Below are positions 54,618-63,914 of a stretch of DNA of 64,000 nt, piece by piece. The position numbers and the translations under genes are program-made. Position 1 is the first letter of the stretch; each line of letters opens with the position of its first letter. The DNA comes from CAKKQX01 sp963734595 (GTDB taxonomy: Bacteria; Pseudomonadota; Gammaproteobacteria; Burkholderiales; SG8-41): positions 248,001 to 312,000 of the forward strand of contig CAVTHV010000018.1 of assembly GCA_963734595.1 (NCBI GenBank), written 5' to 3'. The notes under the pieces are model-generated. The model saw nothing but the letters and a program-made list of their open reading frames with translations. It had not been told where the DNA came from and searched no databases.

Positions 54618-54762
54618 CGAAGCCACAGAGAGCACAGAGTTTTCTTTTCAATACCGGGTGCACGGAGAGAATCAAAACACTTATTTAAAACAACCGGATA
54701 CGAAACAGGTCCCGTTGCCGGTTTTTCCTCTGTGTTCTCTGTGATCTCCGTGGCTAATTCAT
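54618..54762. repeat. CACAGAG-type inverted-arm repeat
   Basis: Left arm GAAGCCACAGAGAGCACAGAG (54618-54640), right arm CCTCTGTGTTCTCTGTGATC and TCCGTGGCTAATTC (54724-54760). Spacer of about 80 bases. Lies between the aminopeptidase and PEBP genes. Confidence 0.75.
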
Positions 54763-54799
54763 TTTGTTACGGGCTCTAAGCCGGCACAGGAGCACGACC

Positions 54800-55429
54800 A
54801 TGAAACTGACGAGCACGAGTTTCGGCAACAACCAGCGCATCCCGGCGGAATTCGCCTTCTGCGCGCCCGATCCGAAAACCCATGTCACGCTGTCCAAGAA
54901 CCGCAATCCCGAATTGTCGTGGAGCGATCTGCCGGCCGGCACGCTATCGCTCGCTCTGATCTGCCACGACCCCGATGTGCCGTCCCGGCCCGACGACGTC
55001 AACCAGGAGGGGCGCAGCGTTCCGGCGTCGTTGCCGCGGATCGATTTCTATCACTGGCTGCTGGTGGATCTCGATCCCAAATCCGCGTCGCTCAAGGCCG
55101 GTGAATTTTCCGACGGCGTCACCACGCGCGGCAAGGGCGGACCTTCCGGCCCGCGCGGCACCCGCCAGGGCATCAACGATTACAGCGCATGGTTCGGCGG
55201 CGACAAGGACATGTCCGGCGATTATTTCGGCTACGACGGCCCGTGCCCGCCGTGGAACGACACCATCCCGCATCATTACGTGTTCACGCTTTACGCGCTC
55301 GATGTGCCGGGTTGTCCGGTGAGCGGCAGGTTCAGGGGCGCAGACGTGCTTGCCGCGATCAAGGGTCATGTGCTGGGCCAGGCCAGCATCACCGGCGTCT
55401 ACAGCCTGAACCCCGACGTTAAAATTTGA
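54800..55429 (+). CDS. YbhB/YbcL family (PEBP-like) protein
   Basis: 209 residues of the Raf kinase inhibitor/phosphatidylethanolamine-binding protein fold. Seen: RNPELSWSDLPAGTLSLALI and CHDPDVPSR (the DPD ligand loop), FYHWLLVDLDPKSASLKAGE, GYDGPCPPWNDTIPHHYVFT (the GPCPP anion pocket) and LYALDVPG. The function of bacterial YbhB proteins is unknown. Ribosome site CAGGAG before ATG 54800. Cytoplasmic. The MAT gene follows after 67 bases. Confidence 0.92.
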   Translation: MKLTSTSFGNNQRIPAEFAFCAPDPKTHVTLSKNRNPELSWSDLPAGTLSLALICHDPDVPSRPDDVNQEGRSVPASLPRIDFYHWLLVDLDPKSASLKAGEFSDGVTTRGKGGPSGPRGTRQGINDYSAWFGGDKDMSGDYFGYDGPCPPWNDTIPHHYVFTLYALDVPGCPVSGRFRGADVLAAIKGHVLGQASITGVYSLNPDVKI

Positions 55430-55496
55430 ACCTCTTTCCGCGCCACTAACGCCGGTTGGCGCCGGCCTTAGCCGCTTGTAAAAGGCAATTCCCTCC

Positions 55497-56700
55497 ATGA
55501 AGGTCATGGTCACGCCGCTTACCTCCGCGCCGGTCGCAGCCCGGCCGGTGGAAATCGTGGAGCGCAAGGGCACCGGCCATCCGGACACCATCTGCGATGC
55601 GCTGGCGGAGGAACTCAGCATCGCGCTGTCGAAGTTCTACCTCGAGCGCTGCGGCCTCATCCTGCATCACAACGTCGACAAGGCACTGCTGTGGGGCGGC
55701 GCGGCGCGCGCCGGCTTCGGCGGCGGCGAGGTGCTGCAGCCGATCGAACTGTTTCTCGCCGGACGCGCGACGCGCGAATTCCGCGGCATCGAGGTGCCGC
55801 TCGAGGAAATCGCGGTCGAGTCGACGCGGCGCTGGCTGAAAAACAACCTGCGGGCGCTCGACGCCGAGCGCCATGTCCGCATCCATTGCCTGCTGCGGCC
55901 CAGTTCCGCCGCGCTCGTCGACCTGTTCCTGCGCCAGCGCGAAAGCGGCGTCGTGCTCGCCAACGACACGTCCTGCGGCGTCGGCTATGCGCCGCTCGAT
56001 GCGCTCGAGACGCATGGTGCTGCGCGTCGAGCGCCACCTGAATTCGGCCGCGGCGCGCAGCGCCTGTCCCGCCATCGGCGAGGACATCAAGGTGATGGGG
56101 GTGCGCACCGGCGAGACGTTCCATCTCACCGTCGCCTGCGCCTTCATCGCGGCAGAGGTGAGGGACATGGCCGCGTACCAGGCGCACAAGGCGCGGGTGC
56201 GGGCGCTCGCGCTCGATGCGGCGCGCACGATCAGCAAGGCGCCGGTCGACGTGATGGTCAATGCCGCCGACGGCGACACCGAGGACAGCGTCTACCTCAC
56301 CGTCACCGGCACCTCGGCCGAGGCCGGCGACGACGGCGAGGTGGGGCGCGGCAACCGCGTCAACGGCCTGATCACGCCGTGCCGCCCGATGAGCATGGAG
56401 GCGGCGGCGGGCAAAAACCCGGTGAGCCACGTCGGCAAGCTCTATCACCTGGTTGCGGGGCGGATCACGCACCAGCTCGTCGCCGAGATTGCGGAGATCA
56501 CCGAGGCGCAATGCCTGCTGGTGAGCGCCATCGGCCACCCGGTCGATCAGCCGCAGATCGCGGAGGTGAAGGTGCGCCTGACGGAGGTGCGTGCGCTCGG
56601 CGCGGTCGAGCCGCGCGTCGCGGCGGTGGTGCGCGACAACCTCGCAGGCATCAACTTACTGTGGCGGGAAGTGGTGGCCGGCAAGCAGCCGGTGTGGTGA
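55497..56700 (+). CDS. Archaeal-type S-adenosylmethionine synthetase (one frame shift)
   Basis: About 401 residues of the archaeal MAT family (AdoMet_Synthase, PF01941 type), distinct from bacterial MetK. Seen: VEIVERKGTGHPDTICDALA, LHHNVDKALLWGGAARAGFG, NDTSCGVGYAPLDALE, then after removal of one added A near 56010 RMVLRVERHLNSAAARSACP and GEDIKVMGVRTGETFHLTVA, NGLITPCRPMSMEAAAGKNP, GKLYHLVAGRITHQLVAEIA. It joins ATP and methionine. Occurs in some bacteria as a second MAT; whether this genome also has metK cannot be seen. Start ATG 55497. Confidence 0.9.
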
Positions 56701-56715
56701 GTCCCGCTAACGCCC

Positions 56716-57052
56716 CGTCAAAAGCATTAACGCGAAGGACGCAAAATTAAAAAGAGCATGAACGCGAAGGACGCGAAGGTTCGCAAAGGAATGCAAGATC
56801 ATGAATTCAAATCGAGAATCATCGAATCAGTAACACCGATCAAAGGAAATGTCGGGTTGTCGCTATCTTTTATTTGATTTTCCTTCGCGTTACTTCGCGT
56901 CCTTCGCGTCCAAGATTTTTTTGTTCTGTGCCGTTAGCTGCGTCCGAATATCCATACAGAGCCGCAAATTATCTAAGCCGGATCTTTGATAAGTCCTGCC
57001 CCGGCTTTCCTTTGCGCACCTTCGCGGACCTTTGCGTTAATGCTTTTGAACT
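56716..57052. repeat. Compound CGCAAAGGA-type repeat with conserved core
   Basis: Two left heads (AAAAGCATTAACGCGAAGGA at 56720; AAAGAGCATGAACGCGAAGG at about 56751), a right arm at 56877-56912, then the conserved core in reverse at 56941-57010 (minus strand GGACTTATCAAAGATC and GCGGCTCTGTATGG), then a second right arm to 57049. The last bases touch the phaC stop codon. Confidence 0.75.
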
Positions 57053-58793
57053 AGATCTCGTGCACATAACTCCCCGGCGCGGGACCGAGCACCGGGTATT
57101 TTTTGCTGCCGGGCGCGCGCGCCGCGACTTTCGGGCCGCAGTGCCTGCCGAGCCATCCCGCCCAGTTGTCCCACCAGCTGCCCTCGACCTTGTGCTGCTG
57201 TTTGTGCCATTCCTCCGGCGGCGCTGAGTTGGTTTCGCCGCTCCAGTAGCTGCGCTTGGGCGGTTTCACCGGCGGATTGATGATGCCGAGGATGTGGCCC
57301 GAGCTCGACAGCGTGTAGCGCACCGGGGCGTCGATCTTGCCCGCGATCTTGAACGTCGCTTTCCACGGCGCGATGTGGTCCTCCTCGCAGCCCACCGCAT
57401 ACAGCGGCTGGCGGATCCGGCCGAGATCGATGCGGTGGCCGGCCAGCTCCAGCGCGTCCTTTTTGTCGAGCTTGTTGTTCAGGTAAAACTCGCGCAGGTA
57501 GTAGCTGTGCATCGTGTGCGGCATGCGCGTCATGTCGGTGTTCCAGTACAGCACGTCGAACGGCGGCGGCGTCTCGCCGTAGAGGTAGTTGTGCACGAAA
57601 TAGTGCCAGATCAGGCTGTTCGAACGCAGCATGCGGAACGCGCGCCCCATGTCGTGGCCGTCGAGGTAACCCTGGTGCGCCATCGTTTCCTCGAGCGTGT
57701 CGATGGTCTCTTCGTTGATGAACACCTCGATGCCGCCGGGGCGCGAGAAGTCGATCAGCGTGGTGAGCAGCGTCCAGTGCGGGACCGGAACCTGCCCGGC
57801 GTTGGGATATTCGCGGTTGAACCACGCCATCAGCGCCGCGAGCGCGGTGCCGCCGATGCAGTAGCCTGCCGCGTGCGCGTGGGAGGTGCCGCAAATGCTG
57901 CGCGCGACGTCGATGGCCTGGCGCAGTCCCTTCATCAGGTAGTCGTCGAACGTCGTGTCGGCATCGCGCGCGGTCGGGTTTTTCCAGCTCACGACGAACA
58001 CCGTGAAGCCCTGGTTCACCAGGTAGCGCAGCAGGCTCTTTTTTTCGTTGAGATCGAGGATGTAATACTTGTTGATCCAGGGCGGGATGATGACCAGCGG
58101 CACCGTGTGCACCTCGGCGGTCGTTGGCGCGTACTGGATGAGCTCCATCAGTTCGTTGCGGTAGACCACCGCGCCCGGCGTGGTGGCGAGATTCTTGCCG
58201 ACCTTGAACGCCGAACGGTCGACCATCCGCACGTCGCCGTTGCGCAGGTCCTCGAGCCACAGCTTGAGTCCGGCCGCAATGCTTTGCCCGCCGGTCTCCC
58301 AGAATCTGCGGACGGCGACGGGATTGGTGAAAAAATAATTGGTCGGCGCAACCGCGTTCAGCCACTGGCGTGCCCAGAACGTCGCGCGGCGGCGGTCTTT
58401 GGCCGGAACCCCCGGCGTCTCGAACAGCGCCTCCTGCGACCAGCGGGTGTAGAGCAGGTAGAACTGCTTCAGGATCGAGAGCGCCGGCAATTCGGACCAC
58501 GCGGGATCGGCGAAGCGCGCGTCGTCGGCTGCCGCCGTGTGACACGGCCGCGGCTGCAGCCCGGTCACGGTTTGCCAGGCGTGGAGCTGCAACTCCTGCA
58601 GATCGCGCGCGAGATCGGCTAGCGCCGCCGACAGCTCGGCGGGATGCGTGACCCAGCCCCCGGTGACTTTGTTCATCGAGGCGCCGATGCCGAACGGGTC
58701 GACCGAGCGGTGGAGCCGGGCCATCTCGTCGGTCCACTGCGCGAAGCCGGCCTGCCACTCGGCGGGGGGCGTATCGGTGGTTGGCTTCTTCAA
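57051..58793 (-). CDS. phaC: Class I poly(3-hydroxyalkanoate) synthase
   Basis: 580 residues, intact. Polymerises 3-hydroxyacyl-CoA to storage polyester on granules. Catalytic Cys in the lipase-like box AAGYCIGGTALAALMAWFNR, Asp in GCEEDHIAPWKATFK or the preceding region, His in SSSGHILGIINPPVKPPKRS. Other landmarks: LVIIPPWINKYYILDLNEKK, VFVVSWKNPTARDADTTFDD and PFDVLYWNTDMTRMPHTMHS. Length and pattern fit class I (single-subunit) enzymes. No phaA, phaB or phasin gene lies beside it. Confidence 0.95.
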   Translation of the reverse strand: MKKPTTDTPPAEWQAGFAQWTDEMARLHRSVDPFGIGASMNKVTGGWVTHPAELSAALADLARDLQELQLHAWQTVTGLQPRPCHTAAADDARFADPAWSELPALSILKQFYLLYTRWSQEALFETPGVPAKDRRRATFWARQWLNAVAPTNYFFTNPVAVRRFWETGGQSIAAGLKLWLEDLRNGDVRMVDRSAFKVGKNLATTPGAVVYRNELMELIQYAPTTAEVHTVPLVIIPPWINKYYILDLNEKKSLLRYLVNQGFTVFVVSWKNPTARDADTTFDDYLMKGLRQAIDVARSICGTSHAHAAGYCIGGTALAALMAWFNREYPNAGQVPVPHWTLLTTLIDFSRPGGIEVFINEETIDTLEETMAHQGYLDGHDMGRAFRMLRSNSLIWHYFVHNYLYGETPPPFDVLYWNTDMTRMPHTMHSYYLREFYLNNKLDKKDALELAGHRIDLGRIRQPLYAVGCEEDHIAPWKATFKIAGKIDAPVRYTLSSSGHILGIINPPVKPPKRSYWSGETNSAPPEEWHKQQHKVEGSWWDNWAGWLGRHCGPKVAARAPGSKKYPVLGPAPGSYVHEI

Positions 58794-58924
58794 GGGATCA
58801 CTCTATCATTGCGGCCTGTCCGCGGCGGCGGAGCCGCGCGCGGCGAGACTCGCAAATATGATACGCCGATCCGGGTTGATATTCCGGAATTTCCGGGAAA
58901 GCTTTGACCTAACGCAAAAGCCCA

Positions 58925-59165
58925 AGATCAAAAAAAGCCTGAACGCAAAGGGCGCGAAGGACCGCAAAGGTTCGCAAAGGAAAAACAAGGGCAAATGATA
59001 ATTAAAACCTCGCATTCATAATCGTTATTGCAATATTTCCGGAAATTGCCGTTCTTGGTTTACTTTGCATTACTTCGCGAACGCTGTTGCGTCCTTTGCG
59101 TCAATGCTTTTTGTGAACTTATATATCAGTAACCTTTGCGCCCTTTGCGTTAATGCTCTAGGTTT
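58925..59165. repeat. CGCAAAGGA-type inverted-arm repeat, extra right arm
   Basis: Left arm 58932-58985 (AAAGCCTGAACGCAAAGGGC and further units), right arms at 59060-59113 (TTACTTCGCGAACGCTG to GTCAATGCTTTTTG) and 59134-59160 (CCTTTGCGCCCTTTGCG, GTTAATGCTC). It lies just before hrpA. Confidence 0.75.
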
Positions 59166-59178
59166 TTAAGATCTTTCA

Positions 59179-62100
59179 TTGAAAATTGACCCCGAACAGC
59201 GCCTGCGCAATCTGCCGCAGCCGACTTACCCCGAAGACCTGCCGGTCGTCGCCCGGCGCGAGGAGATCGCGCGCGCCATCGCCGCCAACCAGGTCGTCAT
59301 CGTCTGCGGCGAGACCGGCTCGGGCAAGACCACGCAGCTGCCCAAGATCTGCCTCGAGCTGAAGCGCGGCGTCGCCGGCCTGATCGGCCACACGCAGCCG
59401 CGGCGCATCGCCGCGCGCACCGTCGCCGCGCGCATCGCCCAGGAACTGAAATCCCCGCTCGGCCACGCCGTCGGCTTCAAGGTGCGCTTCGCCGACAAGC
59501 TGTCGGCCAACACCTACATCAAGCTCATGACCGACGGCATCCTGCTCGCCGAAACCCAGGGCGACCGGCTGCTGAACGCCTACGACACGCTGATCATCGA
59601 CGAGGCGCACGAGCGCAGCCTCAACATCGATTTCCTGCTCGGGCTATGTGAAGCGCATCCTGCCGCAGCGTCCCGATCTCAAGCTGATCGTCACCTCGGC
59701 CACCATCGACGCCGAGCGCTTCTCGCAGCACTTCGACGACGCGCCGGTGATCGAAGTCTCGGGCCGCACTGTATCCGGTGGAGATGCGCTACCGGCCGCT
59801 CGCCGCCAGTGACGACGACGAGCAGGAACAGGACATGGAGCAGGCGATCCTCGACGCCGCGGACGAGCTCGCGCGCGAGCGCGCGGGCGGCGACATCCTG
59901 GTGTTCCTGCCCGGCGAGCGCGAGATCCGCGACACCGCCGAGCTCCTGCGCAAGCACCATCCGCCGGGCACCGAAATCCTGCCGCTCTATGCGCGGCTGT
60001 CGTTCGAGGAGCAGGAGCGCGTGTTCCAGCCCGGCGGCGCGCGCCGCATCGTGCTCGCCACCAACGTCGCCGAAACCTCGCTCACCGTGCCCGGCATCCA
60101 TTACGTGATCGACACCGGGCTCGCGCGCATGAACCGCTACAGCTACCGCAACAAGGTCGAGCAGCTGCAGGTCGAGAAAATCTCGCGCGCCTCCGCCAAC
60201 CAGCGCGCCGGCCGCTGCGGGCGGGTGGCGGCGGGCGTGTGCATCCGGCTTTACGCGGAAGAGGATTACGCGGCGCGGCCCGAGTTCACCGACCCGAGAT
60301 CCTGCGCTCGTCGCTGGCGGCGGTGATCCTGCGCATGAAGTCGCTGAGGATCGGCGAGATCGAGGACTTTCCGTTTCTCGAGCCGCCGACCCCGCGCATG
60401 ATCGCCGACGGCTACCAGCTGCTGGCCGAGCTCGGCGCGGTCGACGAAAACAACCAGCTGACGCCGGTCGGCTGGCAGCTCGCGAAATTCCCGATCGACC
60501 CGCGCATCGCGCGCATGATCGTCGCCGCGAAACAGGAGAACTGTCTCACCGAGGTGCTGATCATCGCTTCCGCGCTGACGGTGCAGGACCCGCGCGAGCG
60601 GCCGTTCGAGCGCGCCGAGGCCGCCGACCGCGCGCACCAGGCTTTCCAGGACGAGCGCTCGGACTTCCTCGCCTATCTCAAGCTGTGGGCGTTCTTCGAG
60701 GAGGCGCTGAAGCACAAGAAGTCGAACCGCAAGCTCGCGGAACTGCTGCACGCGAACTTTCTGTCGCACCGGCGCATGCGCGAATGGCGCGACATCCACG
60801 GCCAGCTCGCCGCGCTACACGGGCGAGCTCGGCATGCTCGCCAACGAGACGCCGGCGAGCTTCGAGCAGATCCACCGCGCGCTGCTCGCGGGGCTGCTCG
60901 GCAACATCGGCTTCAAGAACGAGGAGGGCGAGTATCTCGGCGCGCGCGCGATCAAGTTCGCGATCTTCCCCGGCTCGGTGCTGCGCAAAGCGCAGCCCAA
61001 ATGGGTGATGGCCGCCGAACTGACCGAGACCACGCGGCTCTACGCGCGCTGCGTCGCGAAAATCGATCCGGAATGGATAGAGCCGGTGGCGCAAGCGCTG
61101 GTCAAAAAGCATTACTTCGATCCGCACTGGGAAAAGGAGCGCGCGATGGTGGTCGCGTTCGAGCGCGTCACGCTCTACGGCCTCACCATCGTCGCCAAGC
61201 GCCGCGTGCACTACGGCCCGATCGACCCGAAGGAAGCGCGCGAAATTTTCATCCGCCGCGCGCTCGCCGCCGGCGACTACCTGACGCGCTCGACGTTTTA
61301 TGAACACAATCAACGGCTTATTAAAGAAGTGCAGGAACTCGAGCACAAGGCGCGGCGGCGCGACGTGCTGGTCGACGAGCAGGTGATTTTCGAGTTCTAC
61401 GATGCGCTGATCCCGCCGGGCATCCACAACGGCGCGGCGTTCGAGAAATGGCGGCGCGAGGCCGAAGCGCAAGGACCCGAAGCTGCTGTACCTGACGCGC
61501 GACTACCTGATGCGGCACGCGGCCTCCGATATCACGGAAGCGCAGTTCCCGGAAACGCTCGCCGCGGCCGGCACCGAACTTGCGCTCAAGTACCGTTTCG
61601 ATCCCGGCCACGCGCTCGACGGCGTGACGGCGACCGTGCCGCTGCATCTGCTGAACCAGCTCGAGGCGGCGGACTTCGACTGGCTGGTGCCGGGACTGAT
61701 CCGCGACAAGGTTGCGTTCGCGTTCAAGGCGCTGCCGAAAACGATCCGCAGAAACCTGGTGCCGGTGCCGGAACAGGTGACCGGCATTCCTGACGGAATG
61801 CGAAAAGCGGGAGGCGGGAGGCGGGAGGACGGGAACCGCTTGCGGACGGCGCTCGCGCGCGTATCGTGCAGCGCGCAGTGGGTGCGCCGGTGGCGGCCGA
61901 GGTGCTGGAGGCGATCGACTACCCGCCGCATCTCAGGATGAATTTCCGCGTCGTCGACGACGCCGGGCGCGAACTGGCGGGCGGGCGCGATCTCGCCGCG
62001 CTGAAGGCGCAGCTTGAGCCAGGCGGCGCAGCTCACGTTCGGCAAAGCCGAGCCCGGCATCGAGCGCGACAACATCCGCACCTGGGACTTCGGCGACCTG

Positions 62101-62922
62101 CCGCGGGAAATTGCGTTCGACCGCGGCGGCCACCGGCTGACCGGCTACCCGGCGCTGGTGGACGAGGGCGACAGCGTCGCGATCCGCCTGTTCGACGTGC
62201 CGCAGACCGCCGAGGCGGCGATGCGCGCCGGCGTCACGCGCCTGATGCGCCTCATGCTCAAGGAGCAGATGAAGCAGCTCGAAAAGGGCCTGCGCGGCTT
62301 CGAGCAGGCGGCGCTGCAGCTGCGCGCCGTCGCGAACGCGGACGATTTGCGCGGGGACCTGATCGCCGCGATCACCGACCGCGCGTTCATCGGCGAGGAC
62401 GCGCTGCCGCGCACGCAGCAGGAATTCGAGGTCCAGGTGAAGCGCGCGCGCACGCGCCTGCCGGCGGTGAGCGAGGCGGCGTGCCGGCTGTTCGTCGCGA
62501 TCGCCGCCGAATATCACAGCGTGTCGCTGAAGCTCGGCGGCAGCGGCGGGGCGCTCGCGCGCGTCGCGGCCGACGTGCGCGCGCAACTCGCGCGGCTCGT
62601 CTGCAAGGGCTTTATCAGCGCGACGCCGTGGGAGCAGCTCGCGCATCTGCCGCGCTATCTGAAGGCGCTGGCGCTGCGGCTCGAAAAATATGCGCGCGAT
62701 CCCGCGCGCGACGCGAAGCACGCGCAAAGCATCGCCGAGCTGTGGAAGCGTTACGAGGAAAGACTGGACAAGCAGAGGAAGGCGGGCGCGGTGGATCCGC
62801 GGCTGGAGGAATTCCGCTGGCAGCTCGAAGAGCTGCGGGTGTCGCTGTTCGCGCAGGAGCTGAAGACGCCGTACCCGGTGTCCTACAAGCGGCTGGACAA
62901 GATCTGGAATGCGATGCGGTGA
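59179..62922 (+). CDS. hrpA: ATP-dependent RNA helicase HrpA (about seven frame shifts)
   Basis: About 1246 residues of a DEAH-box helicase. Start TTG 59179 gives KIDPEQRLRNLPQPTYPEDL. Walker A VIVCGETGSGKTTQLPKICL, LIGHTQPRRIAARTVAARIA, the DEAH motif TLIIDEAHERSLNIDFLLG, motif VI region NQRAGRCGRVAAGVCIRLYA, OB-like and DUF3418 C-terminal parts ending RLDKIWNAMR. Shifts near 59646, 59769, 60297, 60817, 61478, 61862 and 62020. A GC-rich block of GGCGGGA copies at 61808-61830 adds low-complexity residues. HrpA acts on mRNA and stalled ribosomes in other species. Confidence 0.9.
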
Positions 62923-62929
62923 GAAAATC

Positions 62930-63240
62930 AAAAAGAGCATTAACGCAAAGGGCGCAAAGGTTCGCGAAGTAACGCAAAGGGTAGCCAGGGCAGGGCTTAT
63001 CAAAGTTCTGGTCTGGATAATTAGCGGCTCTGTGCGGTTATGCGAACGCCGGCTGAAATCCGGGACAAAAAGCATGAACGCAAAGGACGCGAAGGATCGC
63101 AAAGGAAGGCCAGGATTTATCAAAGGACCGGAACTGGATAATACGACGCTGTGCGGTTATGCGGATGCCTGGTGGAATCCAGGACAAAAAAGCATGAACG
63201 CGAAGGACGCGAAGGTTCGCAAAGGAAGACAAGACCGAAA
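62930..63240. repeat. Tandem CGCAAAGGA-type left arms with two conserved cores
   Basis: Three left heads in direct order (AAAGAGCATTAACGCAAAGG at 62932, AAAAAGCATGAACGCAAAGG at about 63067, AAAAAAGCATGAACGCGAAGG split at 63187). After the first two come cores: 62983-63061 and 63108-63180. Both have TTATCAAAG, CTGGATAAT and TGTGCGGTTATGCG. No right arm appears here; right arms occur at 63725-63908 beyond the next gene. Confidence 0.75.
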
Positions 63241-63332
63241 TTTAATAAGAACCGGCAATTAACAAACCGATAACCTGTAACCGCCGCTGCGTTGTGCGTT
63301 AGTGGACCTGTGGCGTCAATCAGGAAGGCAGC

Positions 63333-63700
63333 ATGGACGAAGAAGCTGCAGCAAGGCAGGTGCTCGATTCAGCGATGAAGGTTCATACTGCGCTGGGGCC
63401 GGGCCTGCTGGAAAGTGCCTACGAAGTCTGCCTGGACTACGAACTGTCGAAACGCGGCATAAACGTCAGCAAGCAGGTGCCGATAGCCGTCCGTTACGAT
63501 GGGGTCGCGACTCCTGCATAGTCTGACTGGTCGAGAGCAAGGTCGTGGTTGAAGTAAAGGCTATTGAAAAACTTCTGCCGTTACATCATGCACAACTGCT
63601 CAGTTACCTGAAACTCGGCGGATACAAGATCGGCCTGTTGCTGAACTTCCATGCCCTTCACCTGCGGGACGGGATTAAACGCATCGTCAACGGCATTTAA
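63333..63700 (+). pseudogene. GxxExxY family protein gene, frameshifted
   Basis: About 122 codons. N-terminal half MDEEAAARQVLDSAMKVHTA with LGPGLLESAYEVCLDYELSK is a typical GxxExxY head (PDDEXK-like). The second half is in another frame: VESKVVVEVKAIEKLLPLHH, AQLLSYLKLGGYKIGLLLNF, HALHLRDGIKRIVNGI, ending at TAA 63700. The frame is lost between 63505 and 63540, in the stretch that should carry the Asp of the active core. E-x-K of the nuclease-like motif (VEVK) is present. Role unknown. It lies between repeat blocks, and such genes often accompany repeats. Confidence 0.75.
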
Positions 63701-63724
63701 CCCCTCCGTCTATCTGGTCCTCGA

Positions 63725-63908
63725 TATTTTTAGCTTTTCCTTCGCGAACCTTTGCGTCATTGCTTCATGCTTTTGACCTCGTTGTTTACTCCCGTAGCAG
63801 CCGGCATTTCTATTTCCCCGAATTCCGGTTTTCGATAAATATTATTTCTGTATTTCCTTAGCGAACCTTTGCGATCCTTCGCGTCCATTGCGTTAATGCT
63901 TTTGAACT
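63725..63908. repeat. Right arms of the CGCAAAGGA-type repeat
   Basis: Two pyrimidine-rich arms: CCTTCGCGAACCTTTGCG to CATGCTTTTGAC (63738-63779) and CCTTAGCGAACCTTTGCG with TTGCGTTAATGCTTTTGAAC (63857-63909). They probably pair with the left arms at 62930-63240, so the GxxExxY gene sits inside the element. Confidence 0.7.
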
Positions 63909-63914
63909 TAAACA

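Noticed and set aside
62930..63240. CGCAAAGGA arms as a CRISPR array
   Set aside because: Units are contiguous without spacers, and arms are inverted around cores; no cas gene in the window.
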